This document shows positions 1 to 14,105 of a stretch of DNA of 64,000 nt, piece by piece. The position numbers and the translations under genes were made by a program. Where the stretch lies: contig CM062210.1 in the NCBI GenBank assembly GCA_031216445.1, positions 6,382,501-6,446,500 of the forward strand, in the 5' to 3' direction. The stretch is from Lateolabrax maculatus. Taxonomy: Eukaryota > Chordata > Actinopteri > Acropomatiformes > Lateolabracidae. How positions within the stretch are numbered: position 1 is the stretch's first letter; every line of letters begins with the position of its first letter. The notes beneath the pieces are model-generated. The model was not told where the DNA came from. It was given only the letters and a program-made list of their open reading frames with translations, and ran no database searches.

Positions 1-3000
1 ATCAGCATAGCAGATTCCCCACAATCCACTGGTATGCCACATCATGTATATTAGTAGAAGAAATGAATTTAGTTGCACTTAAAGACCAAACAGGAGCTCG
101 GGTGCTTTTGACTAATGTCAAAGTCAGAAAGTTCTTTTATTTTTCATTGTTTTTTTAGGCCATTTCTGGCAGCAATACAACACCCACAACACCGGGACAT
201 GTCCAAAATGCTCTTTTAATTAAACATTTTCAGATTATATTTTAAGTACAGGGGAGCAAAATGCACAAATGTTTCTGCTATAAAACCTTCATATTATTGT
301 TTATGTCCTATTTTATTCCCACATTTTGCTACCTTGTACTAAAAAAAAAAAAAAAACTATTCTGAATGATTTGGGTGTACAAACTATTTTCAAACGTGTA
401 TGTCATATACTCTTAGTTGCCTGTTGCCTAGGTACACCAAGCTAGATGTAATTCAGTCAATACAACAGCAATGTAATAAATCCTACCTTCATGAAGGTTA
501 TAAACAGTTTAAGAGAAGTTGATTCAACTGTATGGTCAATTTGGAAGCTGTAGTTTTGCATGCATTTTGCATTTGCAGGTACAGTTTCATTACCCAGAAT
601 CAAAGTAGGATCTCTTACATTTGGCACAAAGCCAGCTCATTATCTCAAAATGAGAAAAAAAGTGCCTGACGAGTCAGTCAGAGGGAGAGGGGACAGAGGG
701 AGGATTAGCAGAGACGTAGAAGAGAGGTCCAACCTACAGTGCAGCAGCTCTTTCAGTGTGAGGCATCTTATATGAAAGAGTGTCTTTGTCTGAGACTGTG
801 TGTGGGTCCAAGCCTCACAGTGACAAAGAGCTTTGTCTCCTACATGTCAGCATCTCGCCTCATACCTCGACGATGAGCTGATACGCCGCACCACATTAAT
901 ATTTAATAAGTAGATTCTGTACAGCAAACGGCTACACCCAAGTAATCTGCATTACGCTCTGAGTTACTTGCTTGGTTCTTCTGTACTGTATGTAAATGAG
1001 TGCAGGCTTCGTTCTCTGGTGGTTTGTGATTTCTCTCTCTCAGAGATTTCACTGGCATCAAAGAAGTGCGGGATCAAAGAGTTGGACTGAAATGTTGTGG
1101 AAAATGCGAGAGGTAGAGAAAATCGTCTCTAACTCCTCAATGTGTGGATGAGCAAAAAAAAAAAGTACCCAAAAAATAACTGTATACTATTACCTACAAA
1201 AATAACAAATGAATACTGATTACATCTCTGAATTAACTTGTTAAATGTTTGATGTAGATGTTCTTTGTCTTATATTTAAAAAAATAAATGTAAGTTCATA
1301 AATGTTAGTAGCTAAATTGCCACATTTTTTTGTAATGATTTTGTAGATTAATTTACAGGCAGCTAGTAACTACTGCGGAAAAGTTCTGTCAATTCAACAG
1401 TTAAATGATAGAAAGTGTATCAATGACAAACTTGTTGAGTAACATTCAAGTCATTTTCAAGTAAAACAAATAGCCTACATTGGTTGGTTACAGCTGGTTG
1501 AAGCAACCCCGCATCCCCGGATCCCACATTTCCCATAATGCAACTGAATAGCATTTTTCTTCTGACCCTCCCTGCTCTCTAAATGCCCACTTGTTTCAAA
1601 CACTTCCAGCTTGTAATGCAGCTTCCCTGTCAAACGTTTTTAAGTCTCAAGCCCAAGCTGAGACAACTTTGATGACATTATCAGGGTTATTTTTTTAAAC
1701 ACTGGAGCAAATACACTGAAGGACCTTCTGAAGACATCCCACTGTCCGGTCAGAGTCGAGGCCTTGAGCCACTGACCGTCTGCTGACCTTCATCGGCTAC
1801 ACGGGCCGCTCCACATCTCTCTCCTTCTCTCGCCCCGAGGATGTCACATGTGCAGCACACAATCAGGTCAGCGTCTCGGATAGTGTGTGTGTCCACTCAG
1901 CGTGAAGTCTAATGTGATGGCACCAGCCGTGACAAGTCAAGCAGGGTCCACATTCACTTTTAGACGACAGAGATTTTTAATCAAATTCGTGTCAACTTGT
2001 CTGGGGCATTTCTCAGATTAATAACCTTCACATGTCACATTATCTAAATTAAACTGCTGCCAGGAGCTCGACTCTCGCTTCGACCTCTCTCAAAGGACTC
2101 ACAAGGTCACACAGACATCAGGCAGACCAGCTCCCATCACGTCTCACTTATTCATTTTCTCATGGAGCAGTTAAAGCTCCCCACTAAGAGGAATGTAGGA
2201 CAGCAAGGCGGGTTATCAGAGCAGATGGAAACAGCATGGAGCGCTGCAAAAAACAATTAGAAACAGGACATAACATAGACAAAACAGGGTGAAAGGCTGG
2301 GGAAATTATTCAGCCTTTTTCATGAAGCTCGAAAAGAAGAATTTAACATCCTGCTGTGCTGTAAAAATATAACCCATTTTAATAAAAAAATAAATTTACT
2401 CTTCAACAAAGAGTCAGCCTTGACAAAGTCCTGTAGTTTTTTCCACAACTGGGACATGACACACATTGTGACGCCTTCTCAAAAGATAGGAAAATGTTTC
2501 TGCAGATGTCTTTCAAATGTAGCATTTCTTTTTGCAGTCGCCTGTGTCTGTGTTTCAGTCGGTACCAGGGCTGCTTTATTACACCACCGCGCTGTCCTCG
2601 CTCCCATTGTCACATTGACAAAGCTGCAGATTTATAAGGCCAGCGGGAGAGAGATGGCAAAACCACAACTGCATTCAAGAAGCTGCTCCGACCGGGATGT
2701 GTTAAGCACAGGAAGTGTTGGGCAGCCTTGTTGCATAAAGCTTTTACCCATTAACAGTGATTCCTCAGAAATGAGGCCTTGATCTGACCTACCTACCTGC
2801 AGGACAAAGTCTGGTGCAGGGGGATGAGTGACTGTGTGTGTTATATACTGTATATATACTGTAACAATTAACACTGCAAGTCAGAGATGTTAATTAGTAG
2901 TCCTTGAGTGTAGGGTTGGGTTTCAACAACACTTCATCAAATCCAAATCCCTAAGAATGGCTTAGTAATTTAGCTTTTAACTATTTTAAGCAACAGAAAT

Positions 3001-3059
3001 TCATGAGTATCTTACAATGCGAGAGCTAGAACTCAAAATTGACATTCAAATAATTCTTA

Positions 3060-3320
3060 CAGTGAGTCAACTAAATGTTTAGTCTAGTAATTGTCAGAAA
3101 ATAGTGAAAATGCCCATCAAAAAGCTTGTTTGTCTCAAACACAAATATATTACATTTTCAATGATATAAAACAGAGAAAATCAACAGATTCCCATATCTG
3201 AGAAGCTAGAAAAAGCTTTTTTTTATCCATTAATGAGATTGATGATTAATCAAATGCCAATATTTAACTTTCTGTTGCTTCACAAATTGATTCATTGAAT
3301 AATCATTTCAGCACTAATCA
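3060..3320. repeat. Dispersed teleost repeat (TTAATCGATTA/TGTCAGAAAATAGTG family)
   Basis: Contains TGTCAGAAAATAGTGAAAA, then a stretch recalling the family's AATTTCCCAGA part, ATGATATAAAACAGAGAAAA, a CAGATTCCCATATCTGAGAAGCT block and a terminal GATTGATGATTAATCA. These blocks occur in the same order in other copies in this window (13.8, 16.6, 18.0 and 54.2 kb). The family is common in percomorph genomes and non-coding; its class is not certain from sequence alone. Confidence 0.6.
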
Positions 3321-5193
3321 GAATCCAGCTGATCATCACCCAGATGAATCTGTACATTCTGCAGTGAACCCAGAGCATAAATCCTGTTCATGGAAAACCC
3401 CTGAACCTTCCTGGAGCCGTCCAGTCAGTGAGCTGAAAAGCCCCACTGCCCTTTAAACACACACCCGTCTATTTCAACCAATCAAACATTCCTGTGTTCA
3501 AGTGGAAAGAAACAGCACAAGGTCAGGGCCATTTTATCTGCAAAACTACACTGTGTCTTTACTCATTTTCCAGCACAACCGCTTAAGACAGAGAAGATAA
3601 GAACTGACATTTGTAACATTTACAGAAACATTATTTTTCCTTCCAACATTGCTTAGACTAAAAGCAAGTTTACGAAATAGAAATTCAGTAGCTGATGACA
3701 GGCATTTTTCTTGTTTTTTAGGTTTCATTCATGAGTGAGATGCCTATCTCTCCGTCTGTTGATTTATCATGCCGAATATGAGTAGTAGGTTTTATCTAAT
3801 AAGCATGTCAACCACAATCTTGGCTCAGAGACACAAAAATCAGGCAAGAATAGAAAAGGCCTACATGGGATAAATAATACTCTGCCTTATCACACCTCAG
3901 CAACCACCTGACTCAGTGTTTGCGTGTCCTCTACAGTGAGAGGTTAAAACTGAATAAAGTGGCAAGATAAATCATTAACTGGTTCTGGTATCACCGCAGA
4001 GTTCACTGTTCTGGCTTTTTTCCCAAAAAACAATCACTGGTGGTTATTGCAACATTGCAGTCATTTTCTGATGAGAGATATGCTGATTGTACAGGACACA
4101 TGTGAGAGGGGGGGGGGGCGGCATGCAGCAGAGGTCGAGAGTCAAACGCCCAATGTCACAACCACAACTGATGATTTTTCTGTGGGTGATGCACAAAGCA
4201 AAAAGGCAGTGTTTTGCATATGTTATCATACATCTTTAAATCTTCAAATTTGTTTAGGGGTCTACAGCGATTTATCACCTAAATCTGCAGCTCCCCTCGA
4301 CTTTATGGAGCTTTAGTGAGTTTCAGCTCATTGTTTAGCAACTTTACTGTTGTGGTTTCACTCTCACCGCTCTCATAGCGTCGTTTTCAGCCGCAGCAGG
4401 CAGCTGTTTTCAGCAAAAAGGCTTTAAAACCAACTGTATACTACGTGCTCAGCACCAAACAGCAGTCAGACACAGTTAGCACCCAGCTGGTGAACATGGT
4501 GGAGCATTTAGTGGCTAAAGAGCCAGATATTTCCCTCAGAAGTTGGTGGTTCGTGGGTTGTAACTGCTGGATGTGCGAATAAGCAACATATTGATTAGTT
4601 GTATATGTGGTACAATATCGCCATAATAAAAATACAATCATTTTTAAGAAAAAAGCATCAGTAAAACCAACAGTAATGAGGATCAACCAAGGCTTCTCAT
4701 GTCTACATCAACAAATACAATTTAGTAAGTTCATTTTAATTCAGTTGGGAATTATTTGAATCGTGTCAAATATTTGTGCTTCGTTTCACATTCATTCTTA
4801 AAATAATTCAGGCATGATTTGATAAAATACTCACTTGTTTTACAATTCAATTTTATGCCTGAATTAAAACATTCAATTACATTTTGAGATGAATATGTTT
4901 TATCCTGTGGTGAGGCTTTCCATCCTCCCTCTGGGGGAGTCCAATGTTAACAAGGTTGACCTGTTGTGGATGTCATTTTTAATAAGAAAACAGACCTCGG
5001 ATATAAAGGGGGGTCCACTCTTGCTGGAATCCTTTAAAGCAACAAGGTTCTGCAGTCGCCACATAAAATTTGAGCTGGGATGAAAAGATGCTTGTAAAGC
5101 TTGTAGATTATCACACATCATGAAGCATGTTGTAATTCTTAACTGGAGTTTTTTAAATTATTTTATTGGCTCTAATCCTGTATTGTTTAAAAC

Positions 5194-5242
5194 CAAATGG
5201 ATGCTGTTTAAGAGGACAAAAAATCCTAACAGCATCCATTTG
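5194..5242. repeat. Perfect 15-bp inverted repeat (hairpin, 19-nt loop)
   Basis: The left arm at 5194-5208 (CAAATGGATGCTGTT) is exactly complementary to the right arm at 5228-5242. Outside the arms the pairing continues imperfectly through GTTTAAAA on both sides, so the stem could reach about 24 bp. It may be a remnant of a small inverted-repeat transposon or a short structured RNA. Nothing else nearby distinguishes these. Confidence 0.6.
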
Positions 5243-5829
5243 TGTTTAAAAGCATTTTGTTTCCTTTACTGCTCATTGCCGCTGTGATGAATCGATCAGA
5301 TATGCTGAATCAGACTGACCCTCATACTAACACTTTATCTCACCATCTCTGCTGCAGCAGCAGCAACATGCGTTCCTTCAGACAAACATCCTTACATAAC
5401 CTTGCAGCGATTACCCTGATTCCCTAATTGTACAGCTCCTGAAGAGATTCATGCTGACTCATAATTGTAGAAAATCTGTATGAATCATCAACAGCTCTAC
5501 TCTCTTTCCTCTCTGGAACTGGTTGATGGTACAGCTGCTTACCATACTCACATTCACACACATTTTTCCACAACTCTCTGTCCACTGCCTCTCTGATATC
5601 CCACTTATAAACTTCAAAATTACATCTCCTATCTTGTATCTGTTTTCAAACAGGAAGATGCTCTTAAAATGATGGCCCGGTTCCAGTGTCCAGCCTTGCA
5701 GACTCACAGACTCTGACTCAAGTCCAGAATGGCCCCGGGTTTTCCCACAGTGAAAATACCAAGTTATTAAGGGCTCTCTCACAGACTTATAAAGCCCTTT
5801 AAGCATACTTTCCATTAGTCTGCAGTCAG

Positions 5830-6400
5830 CTGTGGAATGTAACTAAGTGCGTTTACTTAACACTCTACTTGACTAAGGTTTCCATGTTATGCAGCTATTG
5901 TACTTCTTAATCAACTGCATTCATTTGACAGCTATAGCAAGTGGTTATATTACGAACACGTTTTCTGCAAGTACTGACAAGTACTTTTTCAAGAATATTT
6001 TTCTAGTAATAATAATTACTTTACTTCCTTCACTGATTTTTATGTTCCACTTTGTTCAACAGAAAGTTGCTGACTCTGTCTGCCTGCTGTTTGGTGGAGG
6101 TGGTTCATTAGAGCTTTTGGGCTGAAAAAAGTTGCATGTTGCAGTTTAAAACACTGGTGAGTTCACTGAGAATGAACCAAAACTGTTAAATTGCAGGACG
6201 TCACACCGAACAACAAGCGGAAGATGCTTAAAAACTTCACAGGGGGATCTTTCACGTTACACATAGTCATTTGATCCATTGTTAATATAAAAACTAAATG
6301 TCGATTATAGTTTCAAGTAAGATTTGATGATTCATGACAGTATTTTTACATTGTAGTACTGCTACTTTTACTTTAATGAACGATATGAAAACTTTTCTCA
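5830..6400. repeat. Dispersed teleost repeat (ACTTGAGTA / ATTTGACAGCT family)
   Basis: Contains GGAATGTAACTAAGTGCGTTTACTTAA, split here by CACTCTACTTGACTAAGG, then TGCATTCATTTGACAGCTATAG and a 3' part TACATTGTAGTACTGCTACTTTTACTTTAA. This order is typical of a very common fish interspersed repeat. Pieces of the same family lie at 26.3, 29.4 and 56.3-56.7 kb. It is non-coding. Confidence 0.55.
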
Positions 6401-9400
6401 GACGAGCACAATGAGGATGACAGGAGGTCCAAAATCATCTAAAAACTGTACTTCTTTATTCTGTGAAGGCATGATTAAGTTAATGCGTTTCCATCTGTTT
6501 TTAACAAAACAATATCACTAGTTTATACTAATTTATATTCAGAGAGTGATAAAGAAACACATTTTATGGAACTATACACATTAGATTTGAGCCTCATACT
6601 TTACAGGCCACAGAAGTGCCTGTTGGGAAAGTGCTGTTTCATTCCTCATTGAGAATTTGGAGCCCTGGTACTTGATGACGTCAGTAAAGATTTGTGGGGT
6701 TTCAGTGCTTGGGTTTGGGGTGGACATTGGGAGTGGGCTGCTGATTCGCTGAGTCTTCAAAGTCCAAGCTCGGCCTCCATTTTCATTATAATCACTCAGT
6801 TTCACCCACAAGCACCCACACTCACACGTCCACAATTTTGGCACCAAAGGAAGACTTTCAAAGAGAGGAGAAGGTTTCCATAACAAGGTTGGAGTGTTTT
6901 GCAATTGGTAATTTTTTTGGGTAGAGTTCTTGGAAAAGAATCAGCGGTTCTAACTAGGCTGCTAAAAAGAAAATGTGTGTGTGTTTGCCTCGACCTTAAA
7001 CTGGCCCCCTTCCCATTTCCTTAAAACATGTGCAATTGACTGTGTTCTTGGAGAAGCTTAACAGGGTCTGGCATAGTCAGCCCGAGTATTAAAGTTAATA
7101 AAGTCCATAAAGCGGGGTAATTTCTGCCCACTGGATTACCCAATCCACTGCTTGCTTCACTGCTACTACAAACCCAGCGGAAGAGCAATATGTTATGTGA
7201 GCTCCAGCAACCGCACCCCCCCTCTCCTGCATCTCCAGCAGAGGTTACTGCAGTACAGCTTTCCAGCAAGCAAAAAAAAGAGGTGACTCAGGGTAAAACC
7301 TCAAAGGACTTGGCAAACAGTGCAAAGGCTTATTGAGTAGTGAGCAGTGCTCGTGCATGTTGGGACTGACATTGGATTGAAACACTCCTATTACTGGAGG
7401 CAGGAGAAGGAAAACAACACTGACAAACAGAAGAAACCACTTAAGAGGGGTGTGAGAATGCAGTTTAGTAGAAGTTTCTCTCTTGCCGCTATTGTTGCAT
7501 TTATAGGCCTCAATTAGTCAAGTCGCATATATTGAGCTTATTAAGAAGCACCCATGTGGAGAAACAGAAAAGGCCAAAGGAAAGTATATATGAAGAAGAT
7601 GATGGAGCAGAAAGAGTTGTGTTTATCGTGTGGCGTTTGTCTTCCAGGGGGATTAAGCTGAGTAGTGAGAGTCAACCTGAGCTGGCTCTTTAGCACGTGG
7701 TCAAACAAAAGCCTGTTGGCAGACAGCAAGCTGCTTTTTTTTTTTTTTTTTGTGCCTGTTAGTGTTATGTAACATTACAGACAAAGCTCAATAGGAGCGT
7801 CTGTGAATGCACCACGTGGGGGGGGGGGGGGTCAGTGTCTGTTTATCCAACCCTCACGTACCTGTCCACAGTTTGTGCACAAGACATCAAGAGCTACAAT
7901 GTGTGTCGTCATCAGGGCCGTACACAGGAGTTTAAAAACACTATAGTCATACATGAGCATTCGTAATGAAAACAGCCCTGTGTTATTGACGGCTGTTTCA
8001 CCGGTCTGAAAGACAACCCCTCATGAAGGCGGGACTAAGAATGGAAAACGACACCTTCCTGTGCCAGAGCCAGAAAAAACAGCCGCAAAATATAGGGCAA
8101 GCGTGGGTGAGAGCAAAGAGTAAAAACAACCCCTAAAATCAGAACATTCCTTCAATCAACAAGATAAACACAAACAGCTCATACCAAGCGCAAACCGCTG
8201 CGGTGTTGACTGACAATGGTGTCGATGGGACGGGTAAAACCGTTACTACTAATTGGTGAGGGAAAAATAACCCCTGGATGAAGATGAACACATCTATCCT
8301 CCTATCTCTAATTTATAATAATAATACATGAACTACATTTCAGGCCCTTTATTCCTAGTAAGAAATACAGAGGACATAACCTCTGTGTCCTCAATGGCAG
8401 CTACAGCCATGATCATCACTGTGTAGCACAGGATGGGGGCTTTTATTCAGTGGCCCCATATTTAATTCATCAGGCATCTTCCTGATTGATGGCTGCTGGA
8501 ATGCACTTCTAATTCAACTGTGTTTCAGGCATGAGACCAACCTGCTTTACTTTCAGCCGCCTGAGCAACACAGACACATTCAAATTCTGAATGCAAATTA
8601 GATTGCATCTGCCACATAGGGACAACAACAGATTTATGTGGGAGTAGAAGTCCGATGTCAGCTTGTGGTAGAGAAGAGCTGTAGGTAAACGATGAGGCCT
8701 CAAGCAACCGGACTAAACATCCATACAGCTTAGGAACTGCTTGTTTAGTTTCGTATTTGATTAATATATCTTATGCAAGACTGTGTGTTGGTGCTGGATC
8801 TTCATTTACATCAAAAACAAAGGGCTTGCATTCATTTTTCAGATTACCACCTGCATTGTGAGCGCATTGTTTAGATTTAAGTGTAGAAGTCATGGCAATT
8901 TTTGCATAGTTCCCTACACATTTAAACCTTAAATATCAATGTTCCTACATCCCTTTTTTATGTGCATATTTGACGTACACTCAAACATATCCATATTTGT
9001 TTTCAAAGGTCAAGATAAAAGCTGTTGGGATTAAATTCAGAGGAATAAATCAACACTGCACACACAGAGGTTTTAATATCAGCTGTAACAAAGTAAAGAA
9101 AGCTCGCTTTCAAGCTGTAAAAGCATGTGTATATGATTCAAGTAGTATTCCTCGTTTGTTGACAGTTAAAACAAGGTCTTTATGGGCATAGTCCTGTTGA
9201 TAGAGGCTTTACGCAACCTATTATCACCTGCCAGCAGCGGCTGCAGCACTCAGATTTTGCAATATTTTTAGGGCTGATATTCACACACATGTTCTCTGAT
9301 CAAAGTCGCATATACCGTCGGGGCAGATGTGAGGAGGTGCAGGACCTTGGCCTTTGCCTTAAAGCAGGGGGAGGGTGAAACACACACATTCAGTAACAAT

Positions 9401-9588
9401 AACAACCTGACCATAGCTGCACCTTCAGTGTTTTTACAGTCTGTTTGCTCTGTACAAGAACCTTTTTCAAATCAGCAGGCCCCAGACGTTACGGGAATCA
9501 GTCAGCTCTTAGTGTAGGCAGTAGACGGCTTCAAATTACAATACAAGACAGGAACTAGACTGTGCCTAAGACTATTATTATAACCTAG

Positions 9589-9610
9589 TGTGTGTGTGTG
9601 TGTGTGTGTG
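9589..9610. repeat. (TG)n microsatellite
   Basis: Eleven uninterrupted TG units in otherwise anonymous DNA. Confidence 0.9.
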
Positions 9611-12529
9611 GATCACAATCACAAGACTATATTTGCAAAGCTCTGCATGTGTACAGGAAAATTCCCTTATTTATTTTCCCACTGTTATACATCATGCATC
9701 AGAGGTTGGTATATATTTTGATCCATGTTATTAAAGGGCACGTATAGCAGAACACATTTCCTGCCTTAAACTTTAAATTTTCCCTCAATATTCAGATTTA
9801 TGGTGTGCATGTAAATGTGGTGCGGTGGGTTGAAATCATAAACTGTACATAAAGTTTTTTTTATTACTGTATACAGCCTAGGGTTGACGCTTTTAAGCTT
9901 GTTGCACCTGTGGCCACATCTTATTGGGATGAGGAAGTGGGAGAAAGGAGGGATTAGTGCAGTGTGACCTTCTTACAGCACAGCGGCAAGGGTTGAGACT
10001 GGGTACATAGATGGACAAACAAAGAAAGGGTGTTTTCTATTAGCTGACAAAGGTCAGACACCTACAGTGACGTGTAGTGCTGAGTTTTCTTTTGAAAAAT
10101 GTTTAATTGGGTAAGGCAAGAGACTGCAAGAAATAGACCGACACCACAAAAGATGAATCAATAAATATTAAGTACAGCATCTGAGTTGTAAAAGTGTCTT
10201 TCAAAAGGGAAGTTTTATCCTCCAACGCATTTACTTAGCTGCAAATAGAGGCTCTAACAGTAGACACTGATAAATGAAAATGGTGCTGTTAAGACTTCAG
10301 TTTCTGTGTGATAAATGCCAGAATCCTCTCTTCTCGTGAAGTCAGAGATGCAAGAACATAAAAATACAGTTTGTATGCCTACATTTAAAGAGTCATTTCC
10401 AAAAGATGACTCTAGGAAACTGTTGTCTTTCAAATATCTTGGTGACAGTGTGTGGAGCATGCTTGAGTAGGTGCGAGGCATTCCTCACAGGCACAGATGT
10501 CATGTGATGTGAACTACTAAGACAGCTCCGTGAAAGCCAGCAGACATGTCAGCCATTCCTAGAGGATTCCTTTTCATGCCAGCTTCCCTGTCCGACTGAC
10601 AGAAAATCCGGGTAGCTACATTTCACACAGCTGGAGTGGAAAATGCTGACAGATACCTCTCTGTATATCCCACCAGGTCTGATGACCCCCAGAGGGGTCA
10701 CATTTCAAAACCAGGGGACAGGATCCCTCAACATCACATCAGCTACTTTAGCTACGATCATAACATGAAAATGTTCAGAGGCCGAGAAAGTTCAGCTATA
10801 AACGAGACTGCATGATGCGAGGCCTGTTCACTACGGAGCCTAATAAGTTGAACACCATCTGTTCTGCTGTTTGCTGTAATGCAGCTCACGACACAGCCCA
10901 AAGCTCATATGAGTTCACAATGTTGTGTAGTGGACCAGAAATATAGCAGACCTATTCGTAGCCTGAGGAAGGTTTTTTGATGTTTCCGTCCATGCAGGGC
11001 CAGAGAAACAGCAGCTACTTTAAAATAAAAAAATACATCTAAATATACTATAAAACTATTGTTTTTGTAAGTTGTATTCCAGAACTGGAAGTATTTTTAC
11101 ATCAAAATCCCTCTCTTTACTCTGCTTTAATTATCTTTATTTATTGTTATAGTGATAGTATTGGATTAATATTCATACTGATCAATTTGCAGCCATTTGG
11201 GCATAAGTTTGTTGACACTTTTGCTGTTCTTTGATGTAAATGGTTTATCGTACTTGGCTGTTTGCATTTATGGTTTGACAATATGTCATGGATGTGGTGT
11301 AAGGGAACGAGGGAGCAAATTAAATATTTCAAGGACAAAAATGATTAAATTGAGGGAATGCAATAAGTATGCGAGGCACATGAGTAATTTGAGGCCATAA
11401 ACTAATAATCTGTGGAACGACTGATCTACTTAGTGCTGTACAGTGCAGACAGAGGACACGTTGTCTTGAAAAAGACGAAATTCACATGTTTTCTCAATTC
11501 ACTGACTTTGCTCGTACCAGATTCTTCCTGGGAACGTTTAACAGTGGCACACAGCTCCATGAAGACTCCTTCCTTCCCCTCCTCTGTTCACCTGCAATAA
11601 AGTTTAGATGCCAGCTGCAGCTACCACACTTACTCTCAAATGAACTACTGGAATGCGCTCAATATCACAAGCTGATGATAACAGTGTATGCATATCTGAG
11701 GGTGGACATTTTCTTCAAGCTATTAGCCAGCTGCAGGTTAGTAATTGCTTCCTTGTGTAGATGCTGACCGATGAGTAGTCAGCACCTGAAACCCTCATGC
11801 AGGTGTTACACAAGTGCTGCTGGCTGCTGTTTTGTATAAACAGGCCTCCTCCATGCACGCGTGCCTGTGAAACAGCATCGTGTAAACATCAGAAAGTATT
11901 CAGCTTTCCCCGAGCGTAAGACCAGTATCTAAGACAACAATAAGCTCATGTGAACAACAGTGTGACACCGTTAATTTGTCATTTAATTTCAAACACCCCC
12001 GCTGACTGAGAGCTGTGTAGTGAAACTGAACAATGGCAGCTGTAAAATGCACAGATGAAAATAGCGTGCTACCTCTAATGCAATCTGACGGGCTGGGTCA
12101 GAGACACCCAGGCACTAAAATACAGTGTGTGTCATCGCACATGCAAAGGTAAGTCGCACAGCGTCACTAAATCATTTGTGCTTCCAGAGAAGGCAGAGCT
12201 GCAGGCCTCTATTATTCCCACACAGATGGGGAGGTTCAACTGGAATAACCTTGAATCCTTCCTTCCTTCCTTTAATACTTCCCTCTCAGCAGCACACCTG
12301 TGCTACTACAAACATGCAGATGTGTCCAGTTCTGTAGCCTCAACAAGAATATCAGGTCATATCTACTCTTATCTTATTTTACTATACTAATTATTTTGTT
12401 TAGAATTCATTTTATGAGTACAAATATTCTAATGTCATATCTCAATTATGTGTATTTCACATACTGTATCTCAATTACTTTTAGTGAAATGGAATTTTAT
12501 AGCAAAGCACTGCTTTATGAGGCTTAATT

Positions 12530-12890
12530 GTGGCGCTAAAGGAAAATTAAGAAGATCACCAAAGTCATTAGGATTCATCCTCTGGGAACCATGAATGTCT
12601 GTGAAAAATGTTGTGCTAAAGCCATCAAGATATTGATATTTGATAGGACAAGAGAAACCTTTGAACTGTTGGTGGTGCTACAGAAAAAGTTGGGGGATCA
12701 CCACTTCAGTCAGTAGGACTCTTCCTCTGTTGACCACGAATGTCTGTACAAAGTTTCATGTAAATCCGTCAAATAGTGGCTGAGATATTTAAGTCTGGAC
12801 CAAAGTGGTGGACCGACCAACCAACAGACAGAGCGATATTGCTATCTTTTGAGCCGGGCTGCCAGCGAGGCTAAAAATAACCAAACATTG
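12530..12890. repeat. Dispersed teleost repeat (GTCTGGACCAAAGTGGTGGAC family)
   Basis: Contains GGGAACCATGAATGTCTGT, then a diverged second copy (TTGACCACGAATGTCTGTAC), TGGCTGAGATATTTAAGTCT and GGACCAAAGTGGTGGACCGA, ending near GAGCCGGGCTGCCAGCGAGG. This block order is that of a short interspersed repeat that I recognise as widespread in percomorph fish. The doubling of the ATGAATGTCTGT block suggests a composite or internally duplicated copy. Confidence 0.7.
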
Positions 12891-13794
12891 AAGAACTCAT
12901 CAGCACAAATCATTATTCTTGTATTCTAGGAATGAATGCGTATGAATGTGCTTCCCGGAAAAGCCTTAAGCCCTGAGCAACAGGCAGGGAGGACCGCCGT
13001 CGGCAGAGCGACCACGTCAACAGGTGTCATTGCTCAGTGTTTCGCCTCCAGGGAAATCTGAGAGGATGTCATTCCTCTCAGGGCAACTGTCAAATCAGCA
13101 AACACGGCAGCGCTGCTGGATTATTATGGCGCGTAAGTCATTAGGATGATCCCCTCAGCACAGGCAGCGCTTACTGCGACCTAACATGGGCTAATGAAGG
13201 GCTATGCTCTGGGCTGTGGGTGTGTTTGCTGAGTTTAAATGGCTCATCTTTACGACCTGAGGCATGGAAAACATCCAAAAACTCCTAGGGGTTCGCGGCA
13301 CGACATGCATCATGGACACCACGAGGTGATGATTTTTGAGTTATCGTTAGGGTGACCAGATGAGAATGAGTGACCTTTTCAGCACAGCTATAGCAGAGAA
13401 AATCCAGATCAGATAATGGACATGTGTAAATATGCGTCGCAGTCATTGCACTACTGTACACAGCTATAAAAAAAAAAAAACATAATTCATGTAGGCTACG
13501 GATTTTAAATGTGAGTAGTCCCTGCTGCACGGTAGCCAGTGCTCGTCTGCGGGCAACACGAAAACAATGTTTCACAGCGATCAGGATTTACTGTTTTATT
13601 AGGCCATAAACTCGGGTTTAGTCTAATTTAGGGACAAACAGGACAGGATTCGAGTTTCGGGATTAGGGACGACTGCTCGTAAATTCACCCTAGTCATTTT
13701 TCATTTGACTGTGATTAAATTATCCCAATGTGTGTGGCTGGCATTACATGAGAAAATTGCACAACTGGAGATGAGTTTAGTCAATTATATATAA

Positions 13795-14105
13795 TTAGAT
13801 GATCAACATAAAATTAATGAATAACTTTGACATTCAAGTCATTGTTTAAAAAGTAATTTATCAAGCGAAAATGCCAGAAATGCTCTGTTCCAGGTTCTTG
13901 AGAGTTTTGGCTGCTTTTCTCTATGCTATATCATTGTAAATTGAATATTTTTTGCTTTGGGAGTGTTAATCAGATAAAACTTTAATATGAAGACATCACA
14001 TTGGGCTTTGGTAACTTTAAATGGGCATTCTTCAATATTTTTTGACACAAAAAGTAGTCTGTAGATTTATCTGTAATGAAAATAATCATTAGTCGCAGCA
14101 TTACA
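13795..14105. repeat. Dispersed teleost repeat (TTAATCGATTA family)
   Basis: Contains AAAATGCCAGAAATGCTCTG, CAGGTTCTTGAGAGTTTTGG, GCTGCTTTTCTCTATGCTAT, a GTAAATTGAATATTTTTTGC block, GAAGACATCACATTGGGCTT and AATAATCATTAGTCGCAGC. The block order matches the copies at 16.6, 18.0 and 54.2 kb. Confidence 0.6.
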
